DNA from: Agrobacterium tumefaciens
Lineage (GTDB): Bacteria; Pseudomonadota; Alphaproteobacteria; Rhizobiales; Rhizobiaceae
Direction of reading: 5' to 3'
DNA length: 64,000 nucleotides
Assembly (NCBI RefSeq): GCF_013318015.2
Contig: NZ_CP115842.1
Coordinates: 1,289,001 to 1,353,000 of the forward strand
The notes beneath the pieces were generated by a model that did no database searches, was not told where the DNA came from, and was given only the letters and a program-made list of their open reading frames with translations. Both the position numbers and the translations under genes were made by a program. This document shows, piece after piece, positions 31,968 to 40,976 of the stretch. The first letter of the stretch is position 1. Every line of letters starts with the position of its first letter.

Positions 31968-32429
31968 ATGATTGACGACCGTGACCGCCGAATCCTTGCG
32001 ATTCTCCAGGAGAATGCAGAAACACCTCTCGCCGATATCGCGGATGAGGTGTCATTATCGCTTTCCGCCTGTTCCCGCCGTATCACGCGTCTGCGTGCGG
32101 AAGGATATGTGACCGGCACGATGGCGCTGCTCGACCGGCGGAAAATCAACCTGCCGACCACGGTTTTCCTGCTCGTGAGAACCGGCCTGCATGCGGAGGA
32201 CTGGCTGGACCGGTTCCATGCCGCCGTCAGCACCATACCGGAGATCGTCGAGGTGCACCGGCTGACCGGCAATTTCGATTATATTCTGAAACTCGTGCTG
32301 CCAAATGTCGAATATTACGACACCATCTACAAACAGATCCTCCGGCGGGTCGAGCTTTACGACATGTCCGCCTATATCTCCATGGAGACGGTGAAGCTGT
32401 CGTCTTCACTCCCGACGACGCATATCTGA
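31968..32429 (+). CDS. Lrp/AsnC family transcriptional regulator
   Basis: A 153-residue regulator. An N-terminal helix-turn-helix ([27 protein letters not shown], then [14 protein letters not shown]) is followed by the RAM ligand-binding domain ([18 protein letters not shown]). Members bind amino acids and usually control divergent neighbours. The 168-bp interval to the racemase gene is the likely target. No clear operator is recognisable by eye. Confidence 0.92.
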   Translation: MIDDRDRRILAILQENAETPLADIADEVSLSLSACSRRITRLRAEGYVTGTMALLDRRKINLPTTVFLLVRTGLHAEDWLDRFHAAVSTIPEIVEVHRLTGNFDYILKLVLPNVEYYDTIYKQILRRVELYDMSAYISMETVKLSSSLPTTHI

Positions 32430-32449
32430 TCGCAATATTTGGTCTTTTT

Positions 32450-33433
32450 TCAGCGCCCGGCTTCAAAACGGAAACCAAAGCGGAAACTTCGGGTCTCACC
32501 CGGTTGAAGGGTAATGTCCGCTTCAAGTTGCGGCTGGTTGAAGGCGTTTGTCGGTGTTTCCACAGGTTCGAGCGCGATGGATTTTCGCCTGTCGCGGGCA
32601 AGCGTATCGCCGGTAAAGACATGCATGTGGCCGCGCTCCTGCCAAACGGTCAGGCTCGAACCATCGTTCCGGTTTTCGATCCTAGTCTCGTAAAGCCCGT
32701 TTGCGGATGGGATCAGATCGGTAAAGCAGACATCCAGCACATGGCCTGCGAGCGGCGCGGCAGAAAGAAACGCTGCATCGTCCCGTTTGAGAATGCCCGT
32801 CTCACTGTCGGTGAGTGGTATCAAATTCTCGTCCGTTTCGATCGCTGTTTGCGACGGTAGGGTGAGAAGGAGATCGTCGATGGAGGATATGCCGGGCAGA
32901 CGGAAATAGGGATGCCAGCCGGCCGCAAAGGGCAAAGGCCGGTCGTCGCCATTGATGCCGCGTATATCGATGGTAACCGCATGGCCGGCAAACCGGTATT
33001 CCACCTCGATGGCGAGATGGTAGGGATAGCCCTTGAATTCGGCCGGCAATATCTCGGCACGAAAGACGATAATGTGCGCGTCGTTTTCCTCGAAAGATCG
33101 GTCGAGGGCGAAGGGCAGGGCACGGGCAAATCCGTGGAAGACGAGGTCCTCGTGGGCAAGCACCGGCTCGATACGGTGCATCTCCCCGCCAAATTTAAAT
33201 TGGCCCTGAGGAATGCGATTGGTGAACGGGGCGAGAATGCCGTTTCTCACGCCGTTCTGCGACTGCAATTCCTGAAGCGACGAATAGCCGTCGACAAGGT
33301 TTTTTTCATTGCCATCGGCATGTCGTGGCCGCCAGCTCAGAAGGGTCGCGCCCTCATAAGCGATCTCGGCGCTGAAGCCGTTTCCGGAAACGGTCAGGCT
33401 GGCAATCCCCGTGCCTGTTGCGGAAGTGGTCAT
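32450..33433 (-). CDS. Aldose 1-epimerase (mutarotase) family protein
   Basis: A 327-residue protein of the galactose mutarotase fold. Conserved features are the catalytic-type His in FHGFARALPF, the GWHPYFRLPG motif and a late Glu in IALEPVETPTNAFN. It probably interconverts the anomers of a hexose or hexose phosphate. ATG 33433 has an AAGGA site 10 bp upstream; another ATG at 33451 and a longer frame are less likely. It ends near the convergent Lrp-type gene. Confidence 0.85.
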   Translation of the reverse strand: MTTSATGTGIASLTVSGNGFSAEIAYEGATLLSWRPRHADGNEKNLVDGYSSLQELQSQNGVRNGILAPFTNRIPQGQFKFGGEMHRIEPVLAHEDLVFHGFARALPFALDRSFEENDAHIIVFRAEILPAEFKGYPYHLAIEVEYRFAGHAVTIDIRGINGDDRPLPFAAGWHPYFRLPGISSIDDLLLTLPSQTAIETDENLIPLTDSETGILKRDDAAFLSAAPLAGHVLDVCFTDLIPSANGLYETRIENRNDGSSLTVWQERGHMHVFTGDTLARDRRKSIALEPVETPTNAFNQPQLEADITLQPGETRSFRFGFRFEAGR

Positions 33434-33605
33434 CGGGAAATTGTCCTTCATGCGAGCGTCTGCGGCCGTCGGGCCGATTGCGCCGCCGATTCGCCCGATC
33501 ATCTTCGCTGCGGAGACATTTCGCAATGGCCATGACGGTGGCACACCTTAATGACCTCGCGTCAGCTCGGCCTCTAAGGTGTTATTGCCCTGGCCATGGC
33601 GCAAA

Positions 33606-34508
33606 TCATTCCGTGAAGGTGCGTTTCGCGCCGGTGAAAAATTCCATTAGGGCGGCCTGATCCTCGCCGCCAAGTCCCGCCGCTGTCAGCATGCGGTGCA
33701 CCTCGGCGCAAACCGCCGTCAGCGGCATGGCCGTGTTGGTGCGTCGAGCCAGATCCTGCGCGCCGTTCAGGTCCTTGACCATATTGTCGATGCGGCCAGT
33801 GCGGCGGTAATCCTTCGCCACGTAACGTGGCATATATTCCTGAAGGATTGCGCTGTCGGCGCGGCCGCCTTTCAGCGCCTGCGGAATTTTGGCGGCATCG
33901 ACGCCGGCATCCAGCGCAAGCTGCGTTGCTTCCGCTACGGCAAGGAAGTTCAGCCCGCAAAGAACCTGATTGATGAGCTTCGTCGTCTGGCCTGCGCCGC
34001 TTGGACCCATATGGGTGTAGTTGCTGGCCACGTGCCGCAGCACGCGATGGGCATCGGCCACATCCTTTTCGGTGCCGCCGGCCATCAGGGTCAGTTGCCC
34101 GACGAGTGCCTTCGGCGCGCCGCCGGAAAGCGGGCTGTCCACCCAGCGCAGCCCTTTTTCAGCCGCATCCGCCGCCAGTTCTTTTGTCGCTTCCGGATCG
34201 ATGGAGGACATGTCGATGATCAGCGTGCCGGGCCTGGCCCCCGCCGCCACGCCATCTTTGCCGAAAACGGCGGCGCGGACGATTTTCGGCGAATTGAGGC
34301 TGAGGATCACGACATCGGAGAGCGAAGCCGCTTGCGCCGCCGTCTCGGCGCTATGCGCACCAAGTCTGGTCAAAGCCGCCACCTTTTCCGCGTCCAGATC
34401 GAAAACCGTCAGGTGATTGCCGGTCTCGATCAGCCGCGTACCGATCGCGCCGCCCATCGCGCCAGCGCCGATGAGGGCGATTTTGTTCTTCTCGGTCATG
34501 GTGCTCAC
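33606..34508 (-). CDS. 3-hydroxyisobutyrate-dehydrogenase-like beta-hydroxyacid dehydrogenase
   Basis: A 300-residue NAD(P)-dependent enzyme. The Rossmann motif IGAGAMGGAIG is near residue 13, the substrate-binding SPLSGGAPKALVGQLTLMAGG is central, and the catalytic Lys lies in GAGQTTKLINQVL. GTG 34508 has a GGAGG site 5 bp upstream; an ATG three codons later is possible. It starts 34 bp after the idnO stop, so it is probably part of that operon and could act on a sugar acid such as tartronate semialdehyde or gluconate-derived acids. Confidence 0.87.
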   Translation of the reverse strand: MSTMTEKNKIALIGAGAMGGAIGTRLIETGNHLTVFDLDAEKVAALTRLGAHSAETAAQAASLSDVVILSLNSPKIVRAAVFGKDGVAAGARPGTLIIDMSSIDPEATKELAADAAEKGLRWVDSPLSGGAPKALVGQLTLMAGGTEKDVADAHRVLRHVASNYTHMGPSGAGQTTKLINQVLCGLNFLAVAEATQLALDAGVDAAKIPQALKGGRADSAILQEYMPRYVAKDYRRTGRIDNMVKDLNGAQDLARRTNTAMPLTAVCAEVHRMLTAAGLGGEDQAALMEFFTGAKRTFTE

Positions 34509-34542
34509 GGTCTCCTCCCAAAGCGTCGTGGTTACGGCTTCT

Positions 34543-35298
34543 TCAAAGCGAGGCGGTAATGCCGCCGTCGACGTAAAGAATATGTCCGTTCACGAAAGAC
34601 GAGGCATCGGACGACAGGAAAATGCAGGCGCCGACAAGCTCTTCGACCTTGCCCCAGCGGCCGGCCGGCGTGCGTTTTTCAAGCCATGCTGAAAACGTCT
34701 CGTCTGCCACCAGGGCCGCGTTGAGCGGCGTGTCGAAATAGCCCGGCGCAATGGCGTTGCACTGCAGGCCATATTTCGCCCAGTCCGTCGCCATGCCCTT
34801 CGTCAGATTGCCGACGGCGCCCTTGGTGGCGGTGTACGGCGCGATACCGGGGCGGGCAAGAGCGGTCTGGACGCTGGCGATGTTGATGATCTTGCCACGT
34901 CCACGGCTGATCATATGACGCGCGACGGCTTGCCCTGCGTGGAACACCGAGGCGATGTTTGTCTGTAACAGGCGCTCGAAGGCGTCGGCCGGAAAATCCT
35001 CCAGCGGTGTGCGGTGCTGCATGCCGGCATTGTTGACCAGAATATCGATGGGGCCGACTTCCGCCTCGAAACCGTCGATGGCCTTGCGCACCGCATCATG
35101 ATCGGTGGCATCGAAGGCGAGCGTCTTGGCACCCTTGATGCCTGCGGCGGCTGCTTTCAGCTTTGCCTCGTCGCGGCCGTTCAGCACCACTTCGGCTCCC
35201 GCCTCCACCAGGCCCTGCGCCAGCGCAAAGCCGATGCCCTGCGACGAGCCGGTGATCAGGGCGCGGCGGCCGGAAAGATCGAACAAATTAAGGCCCAC
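34543..35298 (-). CDS. idnO: Gluconate 5-dehydrogenase (SDR family)
   Basis: A 251-residue short-chain dehydrogenase that reduces 5-ketogluconate to D-gluconate. The TGSSQGIG cofactor loop, NNAGMQHRTPLEDFP and the catalytic YTATK (Tyr and Lys) are present, and the sequence around NNAGMQHR is typical of IdnO/Gno enzymes. GTG 35298 is chosen because GGAGG lies 5 bp upstream; the ATG at 35358 has no ribosome site and sits across the operator. It is divergent from idnD. Confidence 0.88.
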   Translation of the reverse strand: MGLNLFDLSGRRALITGSSQGIGFALAQGLVEAGAEVVLNGRDEAKLKAAAAGIKGAKTLAFDATDHDAVRKAIDGFEAEVGPIDILVNNAGMQHRTPLEDFPADAFERLLQTNIASVFHAGQAVARHMISRGRGKIINIASVQTALARPGIAPYTATKGAVGNLTKGMATDWAKYGLQCNAIAPGYFDTPLNAALVADETFSAWLEKRTPAGRWGKVEELVGACIFLSSDASSFVNGHILYVDGGITASL

Positions 35299-35338
35299 TG
35301 TTTCCTCCAGTCTCTCGACATTGCTTTCATGCCGGTTT

Positions 35339-35354
35339 ATGTTATCGATAACAT
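35339..35354. promoter_or_regulatory. GntR/IdnR-type operator between idnO and idnD
   Basis: A perfect 16-bp palindrome, ATGTTATCGATAACAT. It matches the ATGTTA-N4-TAACAT consensus described for the LacI-family regulators GntR and IdnR of gluconate and idonate genes. It lies 41 bp upstream of the idnO start and 165 bp upstream of idnD. No such regulator gene is in the window. Confidence 0.75.
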
Positions 35355-35518
35355 TCATCCCTTTCAGACGTGGATGTCAAGGCTTAAACGCCTGTTTCCG
35401 GTACGCAACATGCGCGCGGGGAGGCTGCAGGGCGGCGGAGACGCGGCCGGCGGCAATGATTGGGATAGGGATTATTTTGTTGCGCCGTTTAAGGCGCGAT
35501 ATCGAACGGGAGATATTT

Positions 35519-36550
35519 ATGAGAGCGATTGTCGCCCACGGGGCAAAGGATGTGCGCATCGAGGAGCGGCCGGAGGAGGCGCCGGGGGCAGGAGAAGTGC
35601 GTCTTCGTCTGGCTCGGGGCGGGATTTGCGGCAGCGATCTTCACTATTACAATCACGGCGGTTTCGGCGCGGTACGGCTTCGCGAACCAATGGTGCTGGG
35701 ACATGAGGTCTCCGCCATTGTTGAGGAGCTGGGCGAGGGCGTCGAGGGGCTGAAGGTTGGCGGTTTGGTCGCGGTTTCGCCGTCCCGTCCGTGCAGGACC
35801 TGCCGCTTTTGCCAGGAAGGCCTGCACAATCAGTGCCTCAACATGCGCTTTTATGGCAGCGCCATGCCGTTTCCGCATATTCAGGGCGCTTTCCGCGAGG
35901 TTCTCATCGCGGATGCCCTGCAATGCGTTCCGGCCGACGGTTTGAGTGCCGGTGAGGCAGCTATGGCGGAACCGCTGGCGGTAACACTCCATGCTACCCG
36001 CCGCGCCGGCGATTTGCTCGGAAAACGCGTGCTCGTCACCGGCTGCGGCCCCATCGGCATTCTCTGCATCCTGTCTGCCCGCCGTGCCGGTGCCGCTGAA
36101 ATCGTCGCGACCGATCTTTCGGACTTCACGCTTGCCAAGGCGCGGGAAGCTGGCGCGGACCGCGTCATAAACAGCAAGGATGAGCCTGATGCGCTGGCGG
36201 CGTACGGCGCGAACAAGGGAACCTTCGACGTTCTCTATGAATGCTCCGGTGCCGCCGTTGCACTTGCGGGCGGGATTACGGCGTTGCGTCCGCGCGGCAT
36301 CATCGTCCAGCTTGGCCTTGGTGGCGATATGAGCCTGCCGATGATGGCGATTACTGCCAAGGAACTCGATCTGCGCGGCTCTTTCCGGTTCCACGAGGAA
36401 TTCGCGACGGGCGTCGAACTGATGCGCAAAGGCCTGATCGACGTCAAGCCGTTCATCACCCAGACGGTGGACCTCGATGACGCCATCTCGGCCTTCGAAT
36501 TTGCCTCCGACCGCAGCCGCGCCATGAAGGTGCAGATCGCTTTTTCGTAA
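35519..36550 (+). CDS. idnD: L-idonate 5-dehydrogenase (zinc-dependent)
   Basis: A 343-residue medium-chain dehydrogenase that oxidises L-idonate to 5-ketogluconate. The catalytic zinc site is GICGSDLHYYNHGG with GHEVS. A structural zinc cluster of four cysteines is seen in CRTCRFCQEGLHNQC. The Rossmann motif is VTGCGPIGIL. The frame is open far upstream, but ATG 35519 gives the family start. It faces idnO across a GntR-type operator, and together they form the idonate-to-gluconate route. Confidence 0.92.
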   Translation: MRAIVAHGAKDVRIEERPEEAPGAGEVRLRLARGGICGSDLHYYNHGGFGAVRLREPMVLGHEVSAIVEELGEGVEGLKVGGLVAVSPSRPCRTCRFCQEGLHNQCLNMRFYGSAMPFPHIQGAFREVLIADALQCVPADGLSAGEAAMAEPLAVTLHATRRAGDLLGKRVLVTGCGPIGILCILSARRAGAAEIVATDLSDFTLAKAREAGADRVINSKDEPDALAAYGANKGTFDVLYECSGAAVALAGGITALRPRGIIVQLGLGGDMSLPMMAITAKELDLRGSFRFHEEFATGVELMRKGLIDVKPFITQTVDLDDAISAFEFASDRSRAMKVQIAFS

Positions 36551-36584
36551 GCGCCTATTGCGCACGCCGGTTTGTCGACGTCTT

Positions 36585-36617
36585 GATCGGCGGTGGATTA
36601 ATCCGCCGCCGATTTTT
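36585..36617 (+). terminator. Rho-independent terminator after idnD
   Basis: Arms TCGGCGG and CCGCCGA flank the inner palindrome GGATTAATCC, followed by TTTTT. It lies about 35 bp beyond the idnD stop. Confidence 0.85.
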
Positions 36618-36653
36618 CATGCGCGCGCTTCCATCTACAACAAGACGTCTTTG

Positions 36654-36669
36654 ATGTTATCGATATCAT
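36654..36669. promoter_or_regulatory. Second GntR/IdnR-type operator beyond idnD
   Basis: ATGTTATCGATATCAT differs from the perfect site at 35339 in one position. It lies past the idnD terminator, about 1.3 kb from the first copy. It could support looping between sites, or be a relic. Confidence 0.55.
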
Positions 36670-36752
36670 TTCGTGCATCGCGGGCTGTGAAAGTGTGCCA
36701 GAGGGCGCAGCCCTGATCCCCGGCAGACGCTGCCTCTTCTGATTTGCACATT

Positions 36753-36766
36753 TTGACGCAGGTCAA
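36753..36766. promoter_or_regulatory. FNR/FixK-type anaerobox upstream of the cyd locus
   Basis: TTGACGCAGGTCAA, a perfect TTGAC-N4-GTCAA palindrome, matches the rhizobial FnrN/FixK/FNR consensus. It is centred 82 bp upstream of the regulator start. Low-oxygen activation of the cytochrome bd genes is expected. Confidence 0.75.
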
Positions 36767-36841
36767 AAAGATGATTTGCCGATTGCCATTTTTTGCTTTA
36801 TCGAAATTTCAGAAATTACTGAAAATACAGGAAGCAAAGAA

Positions 36842-37417
36842 ATGCCCACCAATCTTTCTCCGCTCGTTCAGTCCTTCGTGCTGCATTTCGGCGAGATGGG
36901 CAGCCGCTGGGGCATCAACCGCACGGTCGGCCAGGTCTATGCTTTGCTTTACATCTCGCCGAAGCCGCTCTGCGCGGACGACATTGTCGAGTCGCTCGGC
37001 ATTTCCCGTTCCAATGTGTCGATGAGCCTGAAGGAGCTTCAGGCGTGGAACCTTGCAATTCTCAAGCATTTCCCCGGCGACCGGCGCGATTTTTTCACGA
37101 CGCCGGAGGATGTGTGGCAAATTCTGCGCACCCTTGCCGAAGAGCGCAAGAAGCGCGAGATCGACCCGACACTCAGCGTGCTTCGTGAAATCCTGATGGA
37201 GAAGCCGGAAAACGAAGAGGAGCGGCATGCGCAGAAGCGCATCGATGAGATGAAAACGCTGATCGAGCAGCTCACCGGCTGGTATGACGATGTGAAGAAG
37301 CTGGAGACGGAGCGGTTGGCTTCGCTTCTGGCACTCGGCTCGAAGGTCACGAAGCTTCTGGAGGCCAAGGACAAGATCGTCTCTCTTGCCAGACCCCGTG
37401 CCAAGAAGGACAGGTGA
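36842..37417 (+). CDS. GbsR/MarR-type transcriptional regulator of the cyd locus
   Basis: A 191-residue protein with a winged helix-turn-helix of the GbsR/MarR type (KPLCADDIVESLGISRSNVSMSLKELQAWNLA) and a long helical C-terminal dimerisation part. ATG 36842 follows an AGGA site. Its TGA overlaps the upstream candidate start of cydD and it is the first gene after the FNR-type box, so it is co-expressed with cytochrome bd assembly genes and presumably autoregulates them. The signal it senses is unknown; only one Cys is present (in KPLCADD). Confidence 0.85.
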   Translation: MPTNLSPLVQSFVLHFGEMGSRWGINRTVGQVYALLYISPKPLCADDIVESLGISRSNVSMSLKELQAWNLAILKHFPGDRRDFFTTPEDVWQILRTLAEERKKREIDPTLSVLREILMEKPENEEERHAQKRIDEMKTLIEQLTGWYDDVKKLETERLASLLALGSKVTKLLEAKDKIVSLARPRAKKDR

Positions 37418-37428
37418 GGAGATCGTCC

Positions 37429-39219
37429 GTGAGCATGTCCGCAGAAATCCGGCAATCCGCCAATGGCGATGATGCAGACTGTCCAGTTCCAGCGGCGGTC
37501 TCTCCCGATAAGGCACGGCGGCGCTTCTTCGGTAAATCCACCAATGACAAGGGTGTCGGTATGGCGGAAATCGCGAAGGCACCCGCGGTAGGAAGATCGG
37601 TCGCCCTGCTGCATGTCCTGCCGGCTCTGCTCTGGTTGCCGCAGGCGGGTTTGCTTGCATTTTCGGTCGGAAACATTGCCGACGGTGCGCCGATAACGGC
37701 GATCCTGCCGGCGGCCGTGGCTGTTCTCATTCTCGGTCTCATCAAGGCATGGCTGGAAAAAGTTGCCGCGAGACTGTCGTTTCGCGCCGCGCGTGCCGCC
37801 CTTTCGCGGCGGCGGCTGCAAGCGCTTCATGCCGTTGCGGAGGTGTCGCCGCTTGATCTGGCGCGCACGGCCTCCGGCGAGGCGGCAAGCGTCATCGCGG
37901 AGGCAGCCGAAGCGCTGGTACCATATTTCTCCAGGTTCCAGCCTGCGCGGATGAAAGCTACCATTGTACCCTTGGTTTTCGTGCTGGCAGTCCTGCCATT
38001 TACCTGGATTGCGGCGCTTGTTCTGCTGCTTTCCATGCCCACTATCCCGCTTTTCATGGCGCTGATCGGCTGGCAGGCGAAGGCTGCCAGTGAAAAGCAG
38101 CTGGCCGAGACCGGCAACATGAATGCTTTCCTGCTCGATCGCCTGCGCGGTCTGGAAACGATCCGCGCACTGGCAGCCGTTGATCTGACCGCTGGACGCC
38201 TGCGCACGGACGCAGAGAACCTCAAGAAGCGGACGATGGCTGTCCTGCGGATCGCCTTTCTGTCCTCGGCGGTGCTGGAGCTTTTCGCTGCCCTCGGCGT
38301 TGCCATGACCGCCGTTTATATCGGTTTCCATCTGCTCGGTTTTCTCGATTTCGGCGCGTGGGGCGAGAAGCTGACACTTGCCGAGGGGCTGTTCATCCTG
38401 CTTCTGGCGCCTGCCTTTTTCGAACCGCTGCGGGAGTTGTCCGCCGTCTGGCACGACCGCGCAGCCGGCGAGGCGGCGCTGGGCGCGCTCGACACATTGA
38501 CGCGGGCTGGCAAAGCCATCGTGGGTGAGGGTAAGGAGGTCGCAATGGCCCCTTTTCCGACGCCCGGTCTGGTGGAGTTGGCTAATCTCTCCTTCGCCTA
38601 TCCGAATGCTCCGCCTGTCATTCGGAATCTAAATCTTGCGGTCCAGTCAGGTGAGACAGTCGCGATTCTTGGGCCTTCCGGTTGTGGTAAATCCACTGTA
38701 CTCTCCTTGATTGCCGGTTTGGCCGAGGCTGACAGCGGTACAATAGGGATCGGGGGCGTAACGCTTGGTCATGCGACTGCCGATGGACTGCGCAAGACAA
38801 TCGGCTGGGTCAGCCAGAAGCCGTTCTTTTTTGCCGGTTCCCTGAAGGCGAACATTCGCTTTGGCCGCGCCGGTGTCAGCGAAGGCATGGTCGATGAGAC
38901 GCTGCGCTGCACCGGGCTGGATGCATTGTCGAAAGCACGCCGGCATCTGCCTATAGGAGACGGTGGCTATGGTATTTCGGGCGGGGAGGCGGTGCGCCTC
39001 GCCATTGCGCGTGCTTTCGCAGATCCTGCGACGCAGCTTGTTCTGGTCGATGAACCGACAGCGCATCTTGACCGGGAGACGGCTGCGCTCGTGACCGAAA
39101 ACCTGCTGCAACTCGCAAAAGGCAGGACATTGATCGTCGCAACCCATGATCCTGTGCTCGCCGCGCGCATGGACAGGGTCGTGGATATGACGACGATCCA
39201 TTCGAGGGGGCAGTCATGA
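37429..39219 (+). CDS. cydD: Thiol reductant ABC exporter subunit CydD
   Basis: A 596-residue ABC exporter half with an N-terminal membrane domain of about six helices and a C-terminal ATPase. Walker A GPSGCGKST is near residue 415, the signature is ISGGE near 516, and Walker B is LVLVDEPTAHLD. With CydC it exports glutathione and cysteine needed for cytochrome bd maturation. GTG 37429 is chosen for its GAGGAG site; ATG 37435 and GTG 37414 are alternatives. The first 45 or so residues are a polar extension not typical of E. coli CydD. Confidence 0.9.
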   Translation: MSMSAEIRQSANGDDADCPVPAAVSPDKARRRFFGKSTNDKGVGMAEIAKAPAVGRSVALLHVLPALLWLPQAGLLAFSVGNIADGAPITAILPAAVAVLILGLIKAWLEKVAARLSFRAARAALSRRRLQALHAVAEVSPLDLARTASGEAASVIAEAAEALVPYFSRFQPARMKATIVPLVFVLAVLPFTWIAALVLLLSMPTIPLFMALIGWQAKAASEKQLAETGNMNAFLLDRLRGLETIRALAAVDLTAGRLRTDAENLKKRTMAVLRIAFLSSAVLELFAALGVAMTAVYIGFHLLGFLDFGAWGEKLTLAEGLFILLLAPAFFEPLRELSAVWHDRAAGEAALGALDTLTRAGKAIVGEGKEVAMAPFPTPGLVELANLSFAYPNAPPVIRNLNLAVQSGETVAILGPSGCGKSTVLSLIAGLAEADSGTIGIGGVTLGHATADGLRKTIGWVSQKPFFFAGSLKANIRFGRAGVSEGMVDETLRCTGLDALSKARRHLPIGDGGYGISGGEAVRLAIARAFADPATQLVLVDEPTAHLDRETAALVTENLLQLAKGRTLIVATHDPVLAARMDRVVDMTTIHSRGQS

Positions 39220-40907
39220 TCGCGCGTTTTGCCATATTGAAACCTGTTATTTCCCTGTTCTGGTCGGCGCGCCGCGGCATGCTGCTCGTTGGCGCGGTTC
39301 TGGCAGCAACCACGGTGCTGGCGGGTATAGGCCTTCTCGGCGTTTCCGGCTGGTTCATTACTGCGACCGCGATTGCCGGTCTGGTCCCCGCGACGGCCTA
39401 TGCTTTCGACGTCTTTGCGCCATCGGCGGCCATCCGTCTGCTGGCGTTGTCACGCACCGCTGCCCGTTATGGCGAACGCATGACCACCCATGAGGCGACG
39501 CTGTCCGTGCTTGCAGCGCTTCGCGAAAAGCTGTTTCGTGGCTTTGCCGCACCGCAGGCGGCGAAACATCTGGAGGCGAGGCCCGCCCGCCTGCTGAACC
39601 GGCTGACTGCGGATATCGACGCGCTGGATTCGCTTTATCTGCGCGTGCTGGTACCCGCCGCCGTCGCAATCCTCGCCGCAATCGCAACAGGCATCGGTCT
39701 TGCCCTCCTCAATCCGCTTGCGGGCGTTCTGGCGGCCCTCTTCCTCATTGCGGCGGGTCTTGGCATTTCAGTGCGCTCGGCGTTGACGGCGGAAAAATTT
39801 GCGCGTCGCCGGGCAATCGGGCTTGAAGCGCTTCGTGCCCGCACGGCGGACTTGGTCAACGGACAGGTGGAATTGCTCACGACTGCCCGTCTCTCCGCGC
39901 AGGTTGCGGCGATTGAACGGGCCGACAATTATCTGCTCGCCTGCGATGACCGCTTGAACCGGATCGAAACCAATGCCGGTTTTTCATTCGGCATCTCAGC
40001 GGCGGTTCTTTTGAGTGCGGCTCTCCTCGGCATGGCCTGGCTTGCGGAGCAGGACGTTGTGACCGCGCCGACTGCCGCCCTCGGCCTGCTTGTCTGTTTC
40101 GCCGCGCTGGAGCCCTTCACGGCGCTGCGCCGTGGTGCAATGGAACTCGGGCGCACGCTTTTTTCGGCAAGACGCATTGCGCCGCGTCTTTCCGCCGAGG
40201 CAGCCGCCAACTGTCCGCGCGTGCCTGCCATGGGCCTGGTGGCTGAGCTTGATGGTGTGCGGCTGGAGCGGGATGGGAACGAAAATCCTGTCCTGACGAA
40301 TATCAACCTTGCAATCGCCGCCGGAGAGACGATTGCGATTATCGGGCCGAGCGGTGCAGGCAAGACCAGCCTCATCCAGCTTCTGGCTGGTGAAGTGCAA
40401 CCGGCGGCGGGCAGGGTCAGCGCTTTGCCTTGCTCGCTCATGACGCAGAGAAGTCAGCTTTTCCGAGACAGCATCGCTGATAATCTGAGGCTGGCAAAAC
40501 CTGCCGCGACCGAGCGTGAACTGTGGGATGCCCTGCAATCGGCAGGCCTTGGCGAGCATGTCAAAACCTTGGCCGCAGGGCTGGATACGAGACTTGGCGA
40601 GGCGGGGCAGGGTCTCTCCGGCGGTCAGTCACGACGGCTCGCCCTTGCCCGTTTCCTTCTACGCGACAAACCACTCTGGCTTCTCGACGAGGTGACGGAA
40701 GGGCTGGACGGGGAAACCGCCCGTGACGTGCTCGGCCGGCTGTTTGCAAGGGCGGAAGGCAAGACTGTCGTGATGATAACCCACAATCGCCGTGAGGCGG
40801 AATTTGCCGATCGCATCATCGTGCTGAGAGAGGGGCGCCAACTTGATCAATGTCAAAGCGGCACCCCGGAATACGACGTAATGCTGCAAACATTGCGTCC
40901 GGACTGA
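39216..40907 (+). CDS. cydC: Thiol reductant ABC exporter subunit CydC
   Basis: A 563-residue ABC exporter half that pairs with CydD. The membrane domain starts at about residue 20 (GMLLVGAVLAATTVLAGIGLLGVSGWF). Walker A GPSGAGKTS is near residue 377, LSGGQ near 466, and Walker B is LWLLDEVTEGLD. ATG 39216 overlaps the cydD stop by 4 bp (ATGA). A 69-bp gap with a GC-rich hairpin separates it from cydA. Confidence 0.92.
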   Translation: MIARFAILKPVISLFWSARRGMLLVGAVLAATTVLAGIGLLGVSGWFITATAIAGLVPATAYAFDVFAPSAAIRLLALSRTAARYGERMTTHEATLSVLAALREKLFRGFAAPQAAKHLEARPARLLNRLTADIDALDSLYLRVLVPAAVAILAAIATGIGLALLNPLAGVLAALFLIAAGLGISVRSALTAEKFARRRAIGLEALRARTADLVNGQVELLTTARLSAQVAAIERADNYLLACDDRLNRIETNAGFSFGISAAVLLSAALLGMAWLAEQDVVTAPTAALGLLVCFAALEPFTALRRGAMELGRTLFSARRIAPRLSAEAAANCPRVPAMGLVAELDGVRLERDGNENPVLTNINLAIAAGETIAIIGPSGAGKTSLIQLLAGEVQPAAGRVSALPCSLMTQRSQLFRDSIADNLRLAKPAATERELWDALQSAGLGEHVKTLAAGLDTRLGEAGQGLSGGQSRRLALARFLLRDKPLWLLDEVTEGLDGETARDVLGRLFARAEGKTVVMITHNRREAEFADRIIVLREGRQLDQCQSGTPEYDVMLQTLRPD

Positions 40908-40976
40908 GTGATTTTTTCAGGGCCGGCGCCGTTTCGTAACAGAAGGCCGGCCTTTCCTGAAAGGTGGGGTAAAAAC

